64,000 nucleotides of DNA from Oceanobacillus halotolerans (GCF_010993955.1 NZ_WIXL01000012.1:38139-102138), one strand, 5' to 3'; shown: positions 17,083 to 26,486, numbered from the stretch's first letter. A program made the numbers and translations. Notes: generated from the sequence alone by a model not told the origin.

Positions 17083-18948
17083 TTAAGACGTATAACGTAT
17101 CCTATTTTCACGAACAACACAATTCTTCCCTTGCTTTTTGGCTTCATATAAGGCCTGATCAGCACGAATAAACAAATCTGTCACAGACTCTCTTTTACTT
17201 GAGTGCCATGTAGAGACACCACTAGATAAGGTGATTTTCGGATTTGTGAAGTTAACAGCCTTTTTCCTTATTTTATTCGCTAATTGAACACCCTTTTCAA
17301 GGGGTGCATTAGGCAAATAAATTGCTAATTCCTCTCCACCCCAACGAGCGGGTATATCCTTATTTCCTAAATATAGCTTTATGATTTGTGCGACTTGGAC
17401 AATTACTTCATCCCCAACATGGTGACCATGTACGTCATTTATTTTTTTAAAGTCATCAATATCAATTAGTACTAATGTACCTAACTCACCTGTTTTAATG
17501 TCTTTACTAATCTTCTCGTCTAAGTAATTTCTGGAATAAAGTTTTGTTAAATAATCTGTAATAACTGCTTGCTGTAATTGTTCTTTTAAAATCGTATTTG
17601 ACAATGCCAAAGTAGAATGGTGAACCAACGATTGCATGAGCTTAAAGTTTTCAAAAGAAAAGAAGTATTCCATCTCATGCATAATCACTACCATACCGTG
17701 AATAGCACCTGTTTGGATCATTGGGATTGCCATGATCGAACGATATGGGACAGGCTTCGGAGTATTTGTTAAGTTTCCACTAAATAAGGCTTCTCCTGAT
17801 TCATTAACTTTCGTGAGCATATATCCAACGAAATCTTTTCCATCGTTTGTTAGAAAAAACGAAGTACTACCAGATAAAATATCAAATGGTTGACCTGAGG
17901 ATTCATTGTAATAAATAAACCCTACTTCACTTGCTTTACACGTATTCATAATTTGATTTTTAACAATCGATGTAATTTCGGACAACTGTAAATTTGAGTT
18001 CAATTTATGTGTTGCATCGTTAATTAATTTAAGATCATCCACAAGTCTAATCGAATGCTGGTACAAGGAAGCCATTTCAATAGCGTGTCCGACAATAGCC
18101 GAAAATGTATTAATATATCCTAGTTCTTCTTCTGAAAAAATTGTTATTTGGGGTGTTATCATTTGTAGAATACCATAAATACCTTGGCTACCTATTAGTG
18201 GCACATATAAATATGTCCTATTTTCCATTAGTCTATCTTCACATTGTAACTCACCTGTAATAAATGCTTGTGATCCAGCTCTTTTCGTAGCATCATCACT
18301 GTATTCTATTTTTTTAATAGGCAATGTATGATCCGCCTCATAATCTTGTGATAATAAAAGATAATGAGAATAGGTTGGATAGCGATTATTTAAAACATGA
18401 ATGGTCTCATGTAAAATATCTTTTTTATCATGTTTTTTATAAAAATGCATTGCAAGTTTTAATAGGGACTGATTTTGCTCTTCCTTCTCATCCTTTTTCT
18501 TATAAGTAGTGATAATTTGTACTAATTTTGTTGTTTCTACTTCAATCATTTCCACGATCTCTTTCGTTAGGAAAGGATTTCTATTATCATATGTAATCGC
18601 AATAAAACCAGATGATAATATATCAATTGGTATGATATACGTATTCAAATCCTGTCCCGAATCTTTTATAATAGGATTCGACTCGTTGTTATAATGAACA
18701 ATATCATTCCCAAGATGCAATGTTACATGTGGCCGAAACCTTTCATCTTGGTTTGGATTTATTAGTATCATGTACTTTTTAGTTACGTTATCATATGCAT
18801 AAATGGTCACAAGGGAAGTCTCTAAATATTGATTTAATTGATTAGTTATCTCTTGTAACAGATCAGCATATGTTTTTTGCTGCATATTCGCAATTAAATC
18901 AAAATAAAAGCCTCTTAATGTATCCTGTAATTGACTTCGATCTATCAT
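17083..18948 (-). CDS. dgcP: Diguanylate cyclase DgcP (YtrP), GAF-GGDEF
   Basis: Makes cyclic di-GMP from GTP. 621 residues: GAF-like regions in the first 450 residues, then a GGDEF domain with the active-site variant RWGGEEL near residue 540. The substrate signature DIDDFKKINDVHGHHVGD is intact. There is no RxxD inhibitory site in the expected place just before GGEEL. No transmembrane segment, so cytosolic. Neighbours rpsD and ytsP match B. subtilis dgcP. Confidence 0.92.
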   Translation of the reverse strand: MIDRSQLQDTLRGFYFDLIANMQQKTYADLLQEITNQLNQYLETSLVTIYAYDNVTKKYMILINPNQDERFRPHVTLHLGNDIVHYNNESNPIIKDSGQDLNTYIIPIDILSSGFIAITYDNRNPFLTKEIVEMIEVETTKLVQIITTYKKKDEKEEQNQSLLKLAMHFYKKHDKKDILHETIHVLNNRYPTYSHYLLLSQDYEADHTLPIKKIEYSDDATKRAGSQAFITGELQCEDRLMENRTYLYVPLIGSQGIYGILQMITPQITIFSEEELGYINTFSAIVGHAIEMASLYQHSIRLVDDLKLINDATHKLNSNLQLSEITSIVKNQIMNTCKASEVGFIYYNESSGQPFDILSGSTSFFLTNDGKDFVGYMLTKVNESGEALFSGNLTNTPKPVPYRSIMAIPMIQTGAIHGMVVIMHEMEYFFSFENFKLMQSLVHHSTLALSNTILKEQLQQAVITDYLTKLYSRNYLDEKISKDIKTGELGTLVLIDIDDFKKINDVHGHHVGDEVIVQVAQIIKLYLGNKDIPARWGGEELAIYLPNAPLEKGVQLANKIRKKAVNFTNPKITLSSGVSTWHSSKRESVTDLFIRADQALYEAKKQGKNCVVRENRIRYTS

Positions 18949-19129
18949 TTTATCACCTATTAAATGGATATTTCCTTGCTAGACATTAATAAAAAGTGTA
19001 TCTATAACTATTATATAGGAACTAGTGACATTTTCCTATATAAAACATAAAAAAGTTGCACGAAAGTATTATTTATTCCTAAATATTAGCTTAAAGGATG
19101 TAAAAGTAAAATTAAATTAAATGGATTGG

Positions 19130-19158
19130 TTGACTTCTATCTCTATAACTTATATACT
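19130..19158 (+). promoter_or_regulatory. Sigma-A promoter of rpsD
   Basis: TTGACT (19130-19135), exactly 17 bases, TATACT (19153-19158). A start near 19165 would give a leader of about 185 bases. Confidence 0.85.
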
Positions 19159-19164
19159 ATTCCT

Positions 19165-19348
19165 TGTGTAAAATAAAAGCGGCCTATGTGGACCGCCGAT
19201 TGTACTCATTTTGTTCCTCTAACATATAAAGAGGTGTATCGTGTAACTCTCTGCTGCTGGAGCGATGGTACATGAAAACAAAATGGACAACGGAAAGGAA
19301 CACGCTCATTTATTTTATGCAAATAAAATAAGAAGGAGGAAATGTCTA
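19165..19348 (+). promoter_or_regulatory. rpsD 5' leader, probable S4 autoregulatory RNA
   Basis: Long structured leader with GCGG..CCGC near 19180-19197, CCTCT..AGAGG at 19216-19234 and more pairing downstream to the ribosome-binding site AAGGAGG. In B. subtilis, S4 represses its own translation through the rpsD leader. I did not fold the pseudoknot, so function is inference from synteny and length. Confidence 0.6.
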
Positions 19349-19951
19349 ATGGCTCGATATACAGGATCTGTCTGGAAAAAGTCACGCCGACTTGGCATTT
19401 CACTAACTGGAACTGGTAAGGAACTTGATAAACGTCCTTACGCTCCTGGTCAGCATGGACCTAATCAACGTAAAAAAATGTCTGAATATGGTCTACAGCT
19501 TCAGGAAAAACAAAAACTACGCTTCATGTACGGATTGAATGAACGTCAATTCCGTAATCTATTTGATCAAGCGGGTAACATGAAAGGGGTTCATGGTGAA
19601 AACTTCATGACTCTACTTGAATCTCGCCTTGATAACATCGTTTACCGCCTTGGTTTAGCACGTACTCGCAGACAAGCACGCCAGCTTGTAAACCATGGTC
19701 ACATTACTGTAGATGGCAAACGTGTAGATATCCCATCTTTCCGCGTAAAACCTGGTCAAACAATTGGTTTACGTGAAAAATCTCAAAACCTAGATATTAT
19801 TAAAGAGGCAATTGAAGTGAATAACTTTGTGCCTGAATATCTAACATTTGATGAAGATAAAATGGAAGGTAGTTATACACGTTATCCTGAACGTTCTGAG
19901 CTTCCAGCAGAAATTAACGAAGCACTTATCGTTGAGTTCTACTCTCGTTAA
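19349..19951 (+). CDS. rpsD: 30S ribosomal protein S4
   Basis: Primary 16S rRNA-binding protein, 200 residues. Begins [16 protein letters not shown]; the S4 domain lies around [36 protein letters not shown] at 19349 follows AAGGAGG at good spacing; the longer frame from 19265 runs through the leader and is rejected. A single-gene unit with its own promoter, leader and terminator, as in B. subtilis. This S4 has no zinc-binding cysteines. Confidence 0.98.
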   Translation: MARYTGSVWKKSRRLGISLTGTGKELDKRPYAPGQHGPNQRKKMSEYGLQLQEKQKLRFMYGLNERQFRNLFDQAGNMKGVHGENFMTLLESRLDNIVYRLGLARTRRQARQLVNHGHITVDGKRVDIPSFRVKPGQTIGLREKSQNLDIIKEAIEVNNFVPEYLTFDEDKMEGSYTRYPERSELPAEINEALIVEFYSR

Positions 19952-19982
19952 TAAGTTTGCTTTGGATAATGTTCATATTAAT

Positions 19983-20031
19983 AAATCCTCAAAACCTTTA
20001 CATATAAGGAATTTGAGGGTTTATTTTTTAT
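19983..20031 (+). terminator. Intrinsic terminator of rpsD
   Basis: AAATCCTCAAAACC pairs imperfectly with GGAATTTGAGGGTTT, followed by TTTTTTATTTT on the plus strand. Confidence 0.8.
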
Positions 20032-20250
20032 TTTACGACACTTTGATCTACTATATTTAGTAAGTTCTTTACATAATTTGTGATTTCCTAACAACGGCAC
20101 TAATATTTTTGCTTCGGATAGTTGCTTGTGAAAGGTGAATTATGAAATGATAAGTGGTCTCGATTCACTTTTGGCTGAATTTGAGACTCGATTGTTCATT
20201 GACAATGAATCCCGTGCGAATGCACCATCTCCAGATCTCTCCAAAGCAAA
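20032..20250. other. Intergenic stretch, no gene recognised
   Basis: Between the rpsD and cueP-like terminators. A small hairpin TTCATT-GAC-AATGAA lies near 20200 and a duplicated GTCTCGATT/GAGACTCGATT motif near 20160-20195. No reading frame with a ribosome-binding site and no repeat family found elsewhere in the window. Confidence 0.5.
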
Positions 20251-20282
20251 TAAAAATGCCCATGAAACAAGATTTCATAGGC
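20251..20282 (-). terminator. Terminator of the CueP-like gene
   Basis: GCCCATGAAA (20258-20267) pairs with TTTCATAGGC (20273-20282); on the minus strand ATTTTTATTT follows. Confidence 0.8.
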
Positions 20283-20318
20283 CGTAGAATACATATTTAG
20301 TAAGTATAAAAGTTTCAC

Positions 20319-20870
20319 TTAGACAATTTCATCTGTTAACTGAATTGTTGTAACACAAGTATTGTCTCCTTCAAATGTAGAAATTTGGGATTCTGCTATT
20401 TTTCCGTCATTTGAAATTGTAACATTATATGTTTTGTCACGAGGTAACCACAGATCAATAAACCCGTTTGCTTCAGATTGCAATTTGTCATCAACTACAA
20501 TATTGCCTTCTTCATCTTCAATATACACATCGAATTCCTCTTCTGCCATTTCACCTTGACAACCAGTTAGGCTATGGATCTCACATGGATGTGTTTCATT
20601 CACAAATGGTGCAATAGATACAAAAAATTCATCTTCTGGTAATGGATAGGCTTCTTCTGTGTCATCACTTTCTGTTACGATCAATTCCTCAGACGTGATT
20701 GAAGCACTCTCAGCTTGTCTTTCACCTAAGGAATAATCTTTTACTAACTCTTTAATATTTTGTGCTTCTTCTTGATTTTGAACAGGCGTATTATCATTGT
20801 CGTTTATTACAAATATTGTTACAGCTGCAACAATAATGATTCCTACAATCAATATAAACTTTTTATTCAT
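20319..20870 (-). CDS. CueP-family metal-binding protein, membrane-anchored
   Basis: 183 residues with an N-terminal hydrophobic anchor (about residues 4-22) without a lipobox. The CueP core is clear: FFVSIAPFVNETHPCEIHSL, then TGCQGEM, NGFIDLWLPRDK and a final TCVTTIQL. Three conserved cysteines remain. In Salmonella CueP is a periplasmic copper-binding protein; Gram-positive homologues are membrane-anchored and poorly studied. No copper pump or metalloregulator gene lies beside it. Monocistronic, and outside the B. subtilis gene order here. Confidence 0.82.
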   Translation of the reverse strand: MNKKFILIVGIIIVAAVTIFVINDNDNTPVQNQEEAQNIKELVKDYSLGERQAESASITSEELIVTESDDTEEAYPLPEDEFFVSIAPFVNETHPCEIHSLTGCQGEMAEEEFDVYIEDEEGNIVVDDKLQSEANGFIDLWLPRDKTYNVTISNDGKIAESQISTFEGDNTCVTTIQLTDEIV

Positions 20871-21142
20871 CTTTTTTCAACCCCCATAGTACTCATATTA
20901 TTCTCGTATATCATACCATAGAATAGCCTTTAAACTTCGAAACTGTATACAAAGTTCACATAAAATATTTATTTTATTATTCTTTATATACTAACCCAAT
21001 TATTCTTCACAGCTAACAATGCAGCATTGAGAAATAAGTACCATTAAGGACATCCTTATATGCTCGGTCTTGTCGCTCGTTTTTATTGACATACATTCAC
21101 ATCCCTTTGAACATTTTTCCTAAGTCAACTACCTGTAACAAG
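20871..21142. other. Intergenic stretch, no gene recognised
   Basis: About 270 AT-rich bases upstream of the CueP-like gene. I saw no convincing reading frame, promoter or repeat. Confidence 0.5.
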
Positions 21143-21217
21143 AAAAGACAGTCCAAATGGAACTGCCAATTATTATGAACTGCTACTAGAATCATAATTT
21201 AGTAGGTTGGCTGTCTT
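21143..21217 (-). terminator. Terminator of the Sda-like gene
   Basis: On the minus strand AAGACAG (from 21217) pairs with CTGTCTT near 21146-21152, with an inner CTACTA/TAGTAG hairpin, followed by TTCTTGTT. Confidence 0.6.
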
Positions 21218-21221
21218 AGTG

Positions 21222-21386
21222 TCAGACAACCTTTTTATTAATTTCATCAATCCATGACAATTCTTCGTCTTTGAAACTTCGTTTATTCATTTCTTCCACT
21301 ATAAGTTGAACAAATACTTTCCCTAACCCTACCTCTATTGCTTTTTTATAAGTATCAATTAGTAATGCATTAGAACACTTGTCCAT
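21222..21386 (-). CDS. sda: Sda-like sporulation histidine kinase inhibitor
   Basis: Fifty-four-residue protein. The hairpin-forming core NALLIDTYKKAIEVGL followed by FVQLIVEEMNKRS matches B. subtilis Sda (DELLIESYFKATEMNL, FIELIENEIKRRS) position by position. Sda blocks KinA autophosphorylation when replication is stressed. ATG at 21384-21386 follows GGGGGGA at 8 bases. It has a short extra C-terminal tail of about 14 residues compared with the 46-residue B. subtilis protein. No perfect DnaA box was seen just upstream, unlike B. subtilis sda. Confidence 0.78.
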   Translation of the reverse strand: MDKCSNALLIDTYKKAIEVGLGKVFVQLIVEEMNKRSFKDEELSWIDEINKKVV

Positions 21387-21493
21387 TATAAGAATCCCCC
21401 CAGCACTTACCTATACATTATTATTAAGCTATTTTTTTATAGCAACTGAAATTCAATTATGTAGTCTTATCCCAAACCTGTTTCCCAAAGCTC

Positions 21494-21800
21494 TTAACCA
21501 TGAATAGTAAATCGTTTTATATCTGTTTCCAGTTCTTCTACCATTTTGGCTGAACTTTCAATTGCGTTTACTTATTTCATCTACTGTTGCTGTCTGTTGT
21601 TAAGCAGATGAAGAAACCTCCTCGAATGAAGCAGATGTTTCTTCCCTAATCGATGTAATACTTTCAAACATGGTTTGTACTTGAAATGAATTATCTTGAA
21701 TATTATTTAAAATTGCAAGTCTTGTGCATTTGCTTCTGTTTCCTTTATTTACTTCACAATATGATGTAACTTTCTTCCAATAACACTATATATCCCATCT
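21494..21800 (-). pseudogene. Remnant of a methyl-accepting chemotaxis protein C-terminus
   Basis: Minus-strand translation in broken frames gives KETEANAQDLQ, then SIREETSASFEEVSSSA, a TAA stop, QQTATVDEIS, a frameshift, and AIESSAKMVEELETDIKRF before a final stop at 21494-21496. These are the typical post-signalling and C-terminal coiled coil of an MCP. At least one in-frame stop and two frameshifts show it is dead. No N-terminal sensory part remains. Confidence 0.8.
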
Positions 21801-21857
21801 TTCTATGGGGTTTAGTCTATAAGGGGTTTCCCTATAAATAAGGTAATAACATTTAAA

Positions 21858-23558
21858 TTAAACTTCTAATATATAGTTATTTGCTTTTTGAGCAGGAAGT
21901 GGTTTACTCAAGTAAAATCCTTGAATCTCATTACAATTATGTGATTCCAAAAATAGGAGTTGTTCTTTTTGCTCAACCCCTTCAGCTACTACAGTTAAAT
22001 TTAAGTTATGTGCTAAGTTTATAATTGCTTTTACAATTATTTGGTCATCATGATCAGTAAGCATATCCCGTATGAAAGAGCGGTCAATCTTCAATCGATC
22101 AAGGGATAATTTTTTTAGATAACTCAAAGAAGAGTAGTGTTTTCCAAAATCATCTAAAGAAACTTTAACACCAATAGAATTTAACTTTTTGATATTGAAT
22201 AACGTGCGCTCTGTATTCTCCATGATCACGCTTTCTGTCACTTCTAATTCTAAATAATATGGATCCAAACCAGCACTAGTTAGCGCATCTTGTACTGTTT
22301 CAATCAAAAATTTCTGCTGAAACTGAAGCATCGATAAATTAACTGCAATCTTAACGGGGTTATACCCTTGATCTTGCCATTTTTTACATTGTAAACATGC
22401 ATTTCGTAGCACCCATTGATCAATTTGAGTAATCATACCTGTCTCTTCAGCTAATGGTATAAAAGTACCTGGTGAAACCATTCCTTTAACTGGATGATTC
22501 CATCTAATCAATACTTCAAACCCTATTATTTCTTTTGTTTCTAGACAAAGCTGGGGTTGGTAGTATAATATAAATTCCTCATTTTTTATGGCACTACGCA
22601 AATCACTAGCCAACATTAGTTTTTCAAATGATTCTTGATCGATATGTTTTTGATAAAATACATACGTGTTTTTCCCATTTTGTTTTGCTTCATACATTGC
22701 AGAATCCGCATGTTTAACTAAGGTTTCTTTATCTTTACCATCATCTGGAAAAATACTAACACCAATACTAGGAGTAATATACAACTCATAATTATTTACA
22801 CAAAAAGACTGTTCAAATTGACTCATCATTTCGTTAATTAGAGCAATACATTCTGATTTTTGCTTCATACCCTTAAGAAGAATAATAAATTCATCTCCAC
22901 CATAACGAGTGATAAATGCCTTATTACGAATAGCTGCCTTTAACCGTTCGGCAGATTCTTTTAATATGTCATCCCCAATACTGTGACCCAATGTATCATT
23001 AACTTCTTTAAACCGATCCAAATCCAGAAAAATAATGGCGAATTTCTGTTCAGGGTTACTTGTTTCATTCATGACTCGATCTAACTCCTGATAAAAATAA
23101 TTTCGATTAGGTAACAGGGTTAGATCATCGTGCAATGCTTGGAATTTTATTTGTTCCTCTAATTTTTTCTTATCCGTAATATCAGTAAATATCGAAATAT
23201 GGTTTGTGATTTTACCTTGTTCATCTCTTAATACATAGATCGTTATCTCTTCTAAAAATAATTCACCATTTTTTCGTTTATTCCAAATTTCGCCCCTCCA
23301 CATGTTGTGATGACGAATACTATGCCACATTTTTTTATAGAAGTTTCTGTCATGGTGACCAGAACTAAGAATATTGGGGTTCCTACCAAATATTTCCTCT
23401 TCTGTATATCCTGTTAGCTTTGTAAAAGCTGGATTAACATAGATTATTTGATTGTTTTCATTAGTAACACTCATTGCATGTGACATCCTATGAAATGCTT
23501 TAGCTAAAATTTCCTTTTTTCTTTTAGAAGAACTTTGTCGAAAACCTTTATTAACCAT
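21858..23558 (-). CDS. PAS-GGDEF-EAL cyclic di-GMP protein
   Basis: 566 residues without a membrane segment. PAS domain about 20-145 (ITNENNQIIYVNPAFTKLTGY-type start and ITDKKKLEEQ end), GGDEF about 150-310 with intact YGGDEF and DLDRFKEVNDTLGHS, EAL about 325-560. The phosphodiesterase signature reads EVL rather than EAL and the loop DDFGKHYSSL has His for the usual Gly, while TES, KIDRSFI and AEGVE are present. So it may be cyclase, phosphodiesterase or both. No RxxD I-site precedes GGDEF. It stands alone between the MCP remnant and codY. Confidence 0.9.
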   Translation of the reverse strand: MVNKGFRQSSSKRKKEILAKAFHRMSHAMSVTNENNQIIYVNPAFTKLTGYTEEEIFGRNPNILSSGHHDRNFYKKMWHSIRHHNMWRGEIWNKRKNGELFLEEITIYVLRDEQGKITNHISIFTDITDKKKLEEQIKFQALHDDLTLLPNRNYFYQELDRVMNETSNPEQKFAIIFLDLDRFKEVNDTLGHSIGDDILKESAERLKAAIRNKAFITRYGGDEFIILLKGMKQKSECIALINEMMSQFEQSFCVNNYELYITPSIGVSIFPDDGKDKETLVKHADSAMYEAKQNGKNTYVFYQKHIDQESFEKLMLASDLRSAIKNEEFILYYQPQLCLETKEIIGFEVLIRWNHPVKGMVSPGTFIPLAEETGMITQIDQWVLRNACLQCKKWQDQGYNPVKIAVNLSMLQFQQKFLIETVQDALTSAGLDPYYLELEVTESVIMENTERTLFNIKKLNSIGVKVSLDDFGKHYSSLSYLKKLSLDRLKIDRSFIRDMLTDHDDQIIVKAIINLAHNLNLTVVAEGVEQKEQLLFLESHNCNEIQGFYLSKPLPAQKANNYILEV

Positions 23559-23733
23559 ATTATCCTACCTTTATAAATGATTTTATTATATTACAAATTA
23601 TTACAAAATTTAACAACTATTGCTATAGGGTAAAACCCTATTTTAACCGTATAAAACATGTGGAAGTTAAAAAGGCAGAAAATCTACATAGCTATTTTTA
23701 TATTCAATTATCGTAGGTCTAGTAATTTGTGAT

Positions 23734-23769
23734 GAAAAAAATACACACGCTATTTTAAATAACGTGTGC
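23734..23769 (-). terminator. Intrinsic terminator of codY
   Basis: Minus strand: CACACGTTATTT pairs with AAATAGCGTGTG (one mismatch), followed by TATTTTTTT. The rest of 23559-23859 shows no gene. Confidence 0.85.
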
Positions 23770-23859
23770 ATACATATTCCTTGATAGAACAGAATCAGTT
23801 ATACTGTTATGTCAAATTGTAGTGCCTTCTACTATTATGAATGTAAACTTACTTATAAA

Positions 23860-24645
23860 CTAAATACTATGGTGCTTAAGCTTGTTTAACTCATCAAGGA
23901 ATCGGTCATTTAATACCTTTATATAGGTTCCTTTCATTCCTAATGAACGAGAATCAATGACACCTGCACTTTCAAGTTTTCGTAATGCATTAACAATAAC
24001 GGATCGGGTAATTCCAGCACGATCTGCTACTTTTGAAGCAACAAGTAAACCTTCTTTCCCACCTAATTCTTCAAAAATATATTCGATTGCTTCTAGTTCA
24101 CTAAATGAAAGAGAGTTAATTGCCATTTGCACAATTGTATGATTACGAATATCTCGTTCTTTTTCTTCTGATATTTCTCGCAGCATCTCCATTCCGACTA
24201 CAGTTGCTCCATATTCAGCAAGAATCAAATCATCACTTAAAAATGACTTTTCTAAATGGGCAATAACCAAGGTACCAAGCCTATCCCCGCCACCAATTAT
24301 AGGGACAATCGTTGTTAACCGATTTTGGAATAGTTCTTTGTTTTCTACCGGAAATGCTGTCAGCTCATGTTCAATATCCAAGTTTGCGGTTGTTTCGTAT
24401 ATTTTTAACAGACCTTCAGTGTAACTTTCAGGAAAATGTCGTTCTTGCAACATTCGTTTCACTCGATCATTGTCTATTTGCTCGATAATCGCATAACCAA
24501 TTAATTCACCACTTTTGCTCACGATAAAAATATTTGCATTGATCACTTCTCTTAATGTTTCTGCTATTTGTTTAAAATCTACCGAGTTGCCATTTGTATT
24601 TTGAAGCATTGCATTAATTTTTCTAGCTCTTGTGAGTAAATCCAT
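23860..24645 (-). CDS. codY: GTP-sensing global transcription repressor CodY
   Basis: Dimeric repressor of amino-acid and adaptation genes responding to branched-chain amino acids and GTP. 261 residues: N-terminal GAF domain and C-terminal winged helix with [23 protein letters not shown], nearly identical to B. subtilis. Ligand-pocket residues Arg61, Met65, Phe71 and Pro72 are kept, but residue 62 is Val (Met in B. subtilis). Normally codY is last in codV-clpQ-clpY-codY; here it is alone between dgcP/rpsD-side genes and tyrS, with its own terminator. It could be a relocated or a second copy. Confidence 0.95.
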   Translation of the reverse strand: MDLLTRARKINAMLQNTNGNSVDFKQIAETLREVINANIFIVSKSGELIGYAIIEQIDNDRVKRMLQERHFPESYTEGLLKIYETTANLDIEHELTAFPVENKELFQNRLTTIVPIIGGGDRLGTLVIAHLEKSFLSDDLILAEYGATVVGMEMLREISEEKERDIRNHTIVQMAINSLSFSELEAIEYIFEELGGKEGLLVASKVADRAGITRSVIVNALRKLESAGVIDSRSLGMKGTYIKVLNDRFLDELNKLKHHSI

Positions 24646-24795
24646 CTACTATCCCTCCGACTTTCGTTTCCAAAACAAGGCATTACTTATCATTAAAATC
24701 TTAAGATAGTTTTCTGTTATTTTCAATAAATTTCGCATAATTACACATTTTTTACATAATTTTACGTTATTTTTACAAAGAGAAGCAGAAAGAAA

Positions 24796-25146
24796 GGTCT
24801 TTTCACATACTTTGTTGTTTTCTTACGTCGCAGTATCTATATAATGCGTCATAAATTGCGATGACAGGTGGAGCGATTACCCGTTCTAGAAATATACTAC
24901 GCTTTCCGCGGACTCCCACGAGCCTCCTGGTGTAGCCCACACTGCGGGGACTCTTAGGCTCGTTGAAGCGTTGTCCGAGGTAAAGAAGACACTGAGAAAA
25001 CGTAAAGTTTGAACAGATGTCGCACTTATGCCTGTGGTGAAAGGCGACTGTCCAAAACGGAAATCAATGGCGCAATTTTAAGACGCATAATCTATCAACT
25101 ATTCATTGAAATTCATACTGAAAAAAGCCACAATTTAAAAATAGCC
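24796..25146. repeat. MITE-like family A copy carrying family D block
   Basis: Left end GGTCTTTTCACATACTTTG, right end AAAATAGCC. Interior includes ACGCTTTCCGCGGACTCCCA, AGGCTCGTTGAAG and CTGTCCAAAACGGAAATCAA, typical of the nested block. Flanks (AAA and GTA) do not match. The frame at 25009-25224 inside it is not a gene. Confidence 0.75.
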
Positions 25147-25150
25147 GTAA

Positions 25151-25180
25151 GAAAAAAGGTGAGCAAATGCTCACCTTTTA
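25151..25180 (-). terminator. Intrinsic terminator of tyrS
   Basis: AAAAGGTGAGCA and TGCTCACCTTTT form a perfect stem ending in TTTTTTC on the minus strand. It overlaps the tyrS stop codon. Confidence 0.9.
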
Positions 25181-26458
25181 CTGAAAACGGACTAAGAAAT
25201 ATTTTTTCTTTCCACGTCGGATAATTGTAAACTCATCTTCAATTCGATCTGATTTATCGACAACATAGTGTAGATCTTGCTGTCTTTCACCATTAATATA
25301 AATTGCTCCATTCTTTATATCTTCTCTCGCCTGTCTTTTAGAAGGTGAGATAGATGCACTAACCAATAAATCGATCAATCCAAACTCCTCTTTTGGTGTT
25401 ACATATGTTGGTACATCTTTGAAACCTTGTTTAATATCACTAATAGATAACTGTTTTAAATCCCCGCTAAATAAGGATTCCGTAATTTTTTGTGCTTGCT
25501 GCAATGCTTCCTCACTATGAACAAGTCTTGTCATTTCCTCTGCTAAACGTATTTGTGCAACACGTTTTTCTGGTTGTGTATCCACTTCTTGTTGGAGCTC
25601 TTCTAATTCATCAGCAGATAAAAATGTAAAGTAACGTAAAAACTTCATCACATCTCTATCATCCGTATTTACCCAAAATTGATAAAACTCATATGGAGAT
25701 GTTTTCTCAGGGTCTAACCAAACAGCTCCCCCTGCTGTTTTACCGAATTTTGTTCCATCCGCTTTTGTAATTAATGGGACTGTTAAACCAAATACATTAA
25801 TTTCTTCTTCAGCATCTTCTCGTGACCGACGAATCAGTTCCATCCCTGCAGTAATATTACCCCACTGGTCACTACCGCCAATCTGCATGGTACAATTTTC
25901 TTGTTCATATAACTTAAGAAAATCAAGAGATTGTAAAATCATATAACTAAATTCAGTAAAAGAAATCCCCTGTTCAATACGTGCAGATACGGATTCTTTT
26001 GCTAACATATAATTAATACCAAAGTGCTTACCTGCATCGCGTAAGAAATCAATGACTGTCATGCGTCCTAACCAGTCATGATTATTTCTTGCAACCGCTG
26101 CATTGTCACCTGAATCAAAATTTAGTAATTTAGCTAACTGGTCCTTTATCTTATTACTGTACTCCTTAACAACTTCTGCTTCATTTAATGAACGTTCGCT
26201 TGACCGACCACTTGGATCACCAATCATACCTGTACCGCCACCAATTAAGGCAATTGGTTTATGACCAGCTTTCTGGAATCGTTTGAGCATAATAATTGGT
26301 AATAAATGACCAATATGCAAGCTATCCGCTGTAGGATCAAAGCCACAGTACAAGGTTACTTGATTAGTTGATAGATGCTTCCGTAATCCATCGTCATCTG
26401 TTGTTTGTTGGACCAATCCTCTATTTTGTAAGTCTTGTAAAATATCCATTAATGTCAC
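25178..26458 (-). CDS. tyrS: Tyrosyl-tRNA synthetase
   Basis: Class I aminoacyl-tRNA synthetase, 426 residues. HIGH signature is exact in DSLHIGHLLP (about residue 47); the KMSKS loop is KFGKT, usual for bacterial TyrRS; SDQWGN and YQFWVN are also present. A C-terminal S4 domain (about 355-426) begins SPSKRQAREDIKNGAIYING. B. subtilis tyrS is controlled by a T-box, but the 420 bases upstream here show no T-box motif and contain a repeat instead. Confidence 0.97.
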   Translation of the reverse strand: MTLMDILQDLQNRGLVQQTTDDDGLRKHLSTNQVTLYCGFDPTADSLHIGHLLPIIMLKRFQKAGHKPIALIGGGTGMIGDPSGRSSERSLNEAEVVKEYSNKIKDQLAKLLNFDSGDNAAVARNNHDWLGRMTVIDFLRDAGKHFGINYMLAKESVSARIEQGISFTEFSYMILQSLDFLKLYEQENCTMQIGGSDQWGNITAGMELIRRSREDAEEEINVFGLTVPLITKADGTKFGKTAGGAVWLDPEKTSPYEFYQFWVNTDDRDVMKFLRYFTFLSADELEELQQEVDTQPEKRVAQIRLAEEMTRLVHSEEALQQAQKITESLFSGDLKQLSISDIKQGFKDVPTYVTPKEEFGLIDLLVSASISPSKRQAREDIKNGAIYINGERQQDLHYVVDKSDRIEDEFTIIRRGKKKYFLVRFQ

Positions 26459-26486
26459 ACTCCATTACAGTTTATAAAGACAAACT

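Noticed and set aside
25009..25224. Plus-strand frame over the codY-tyrS gap
   Set aside because: Covers a family A/D repeat and the tyrS terminator.
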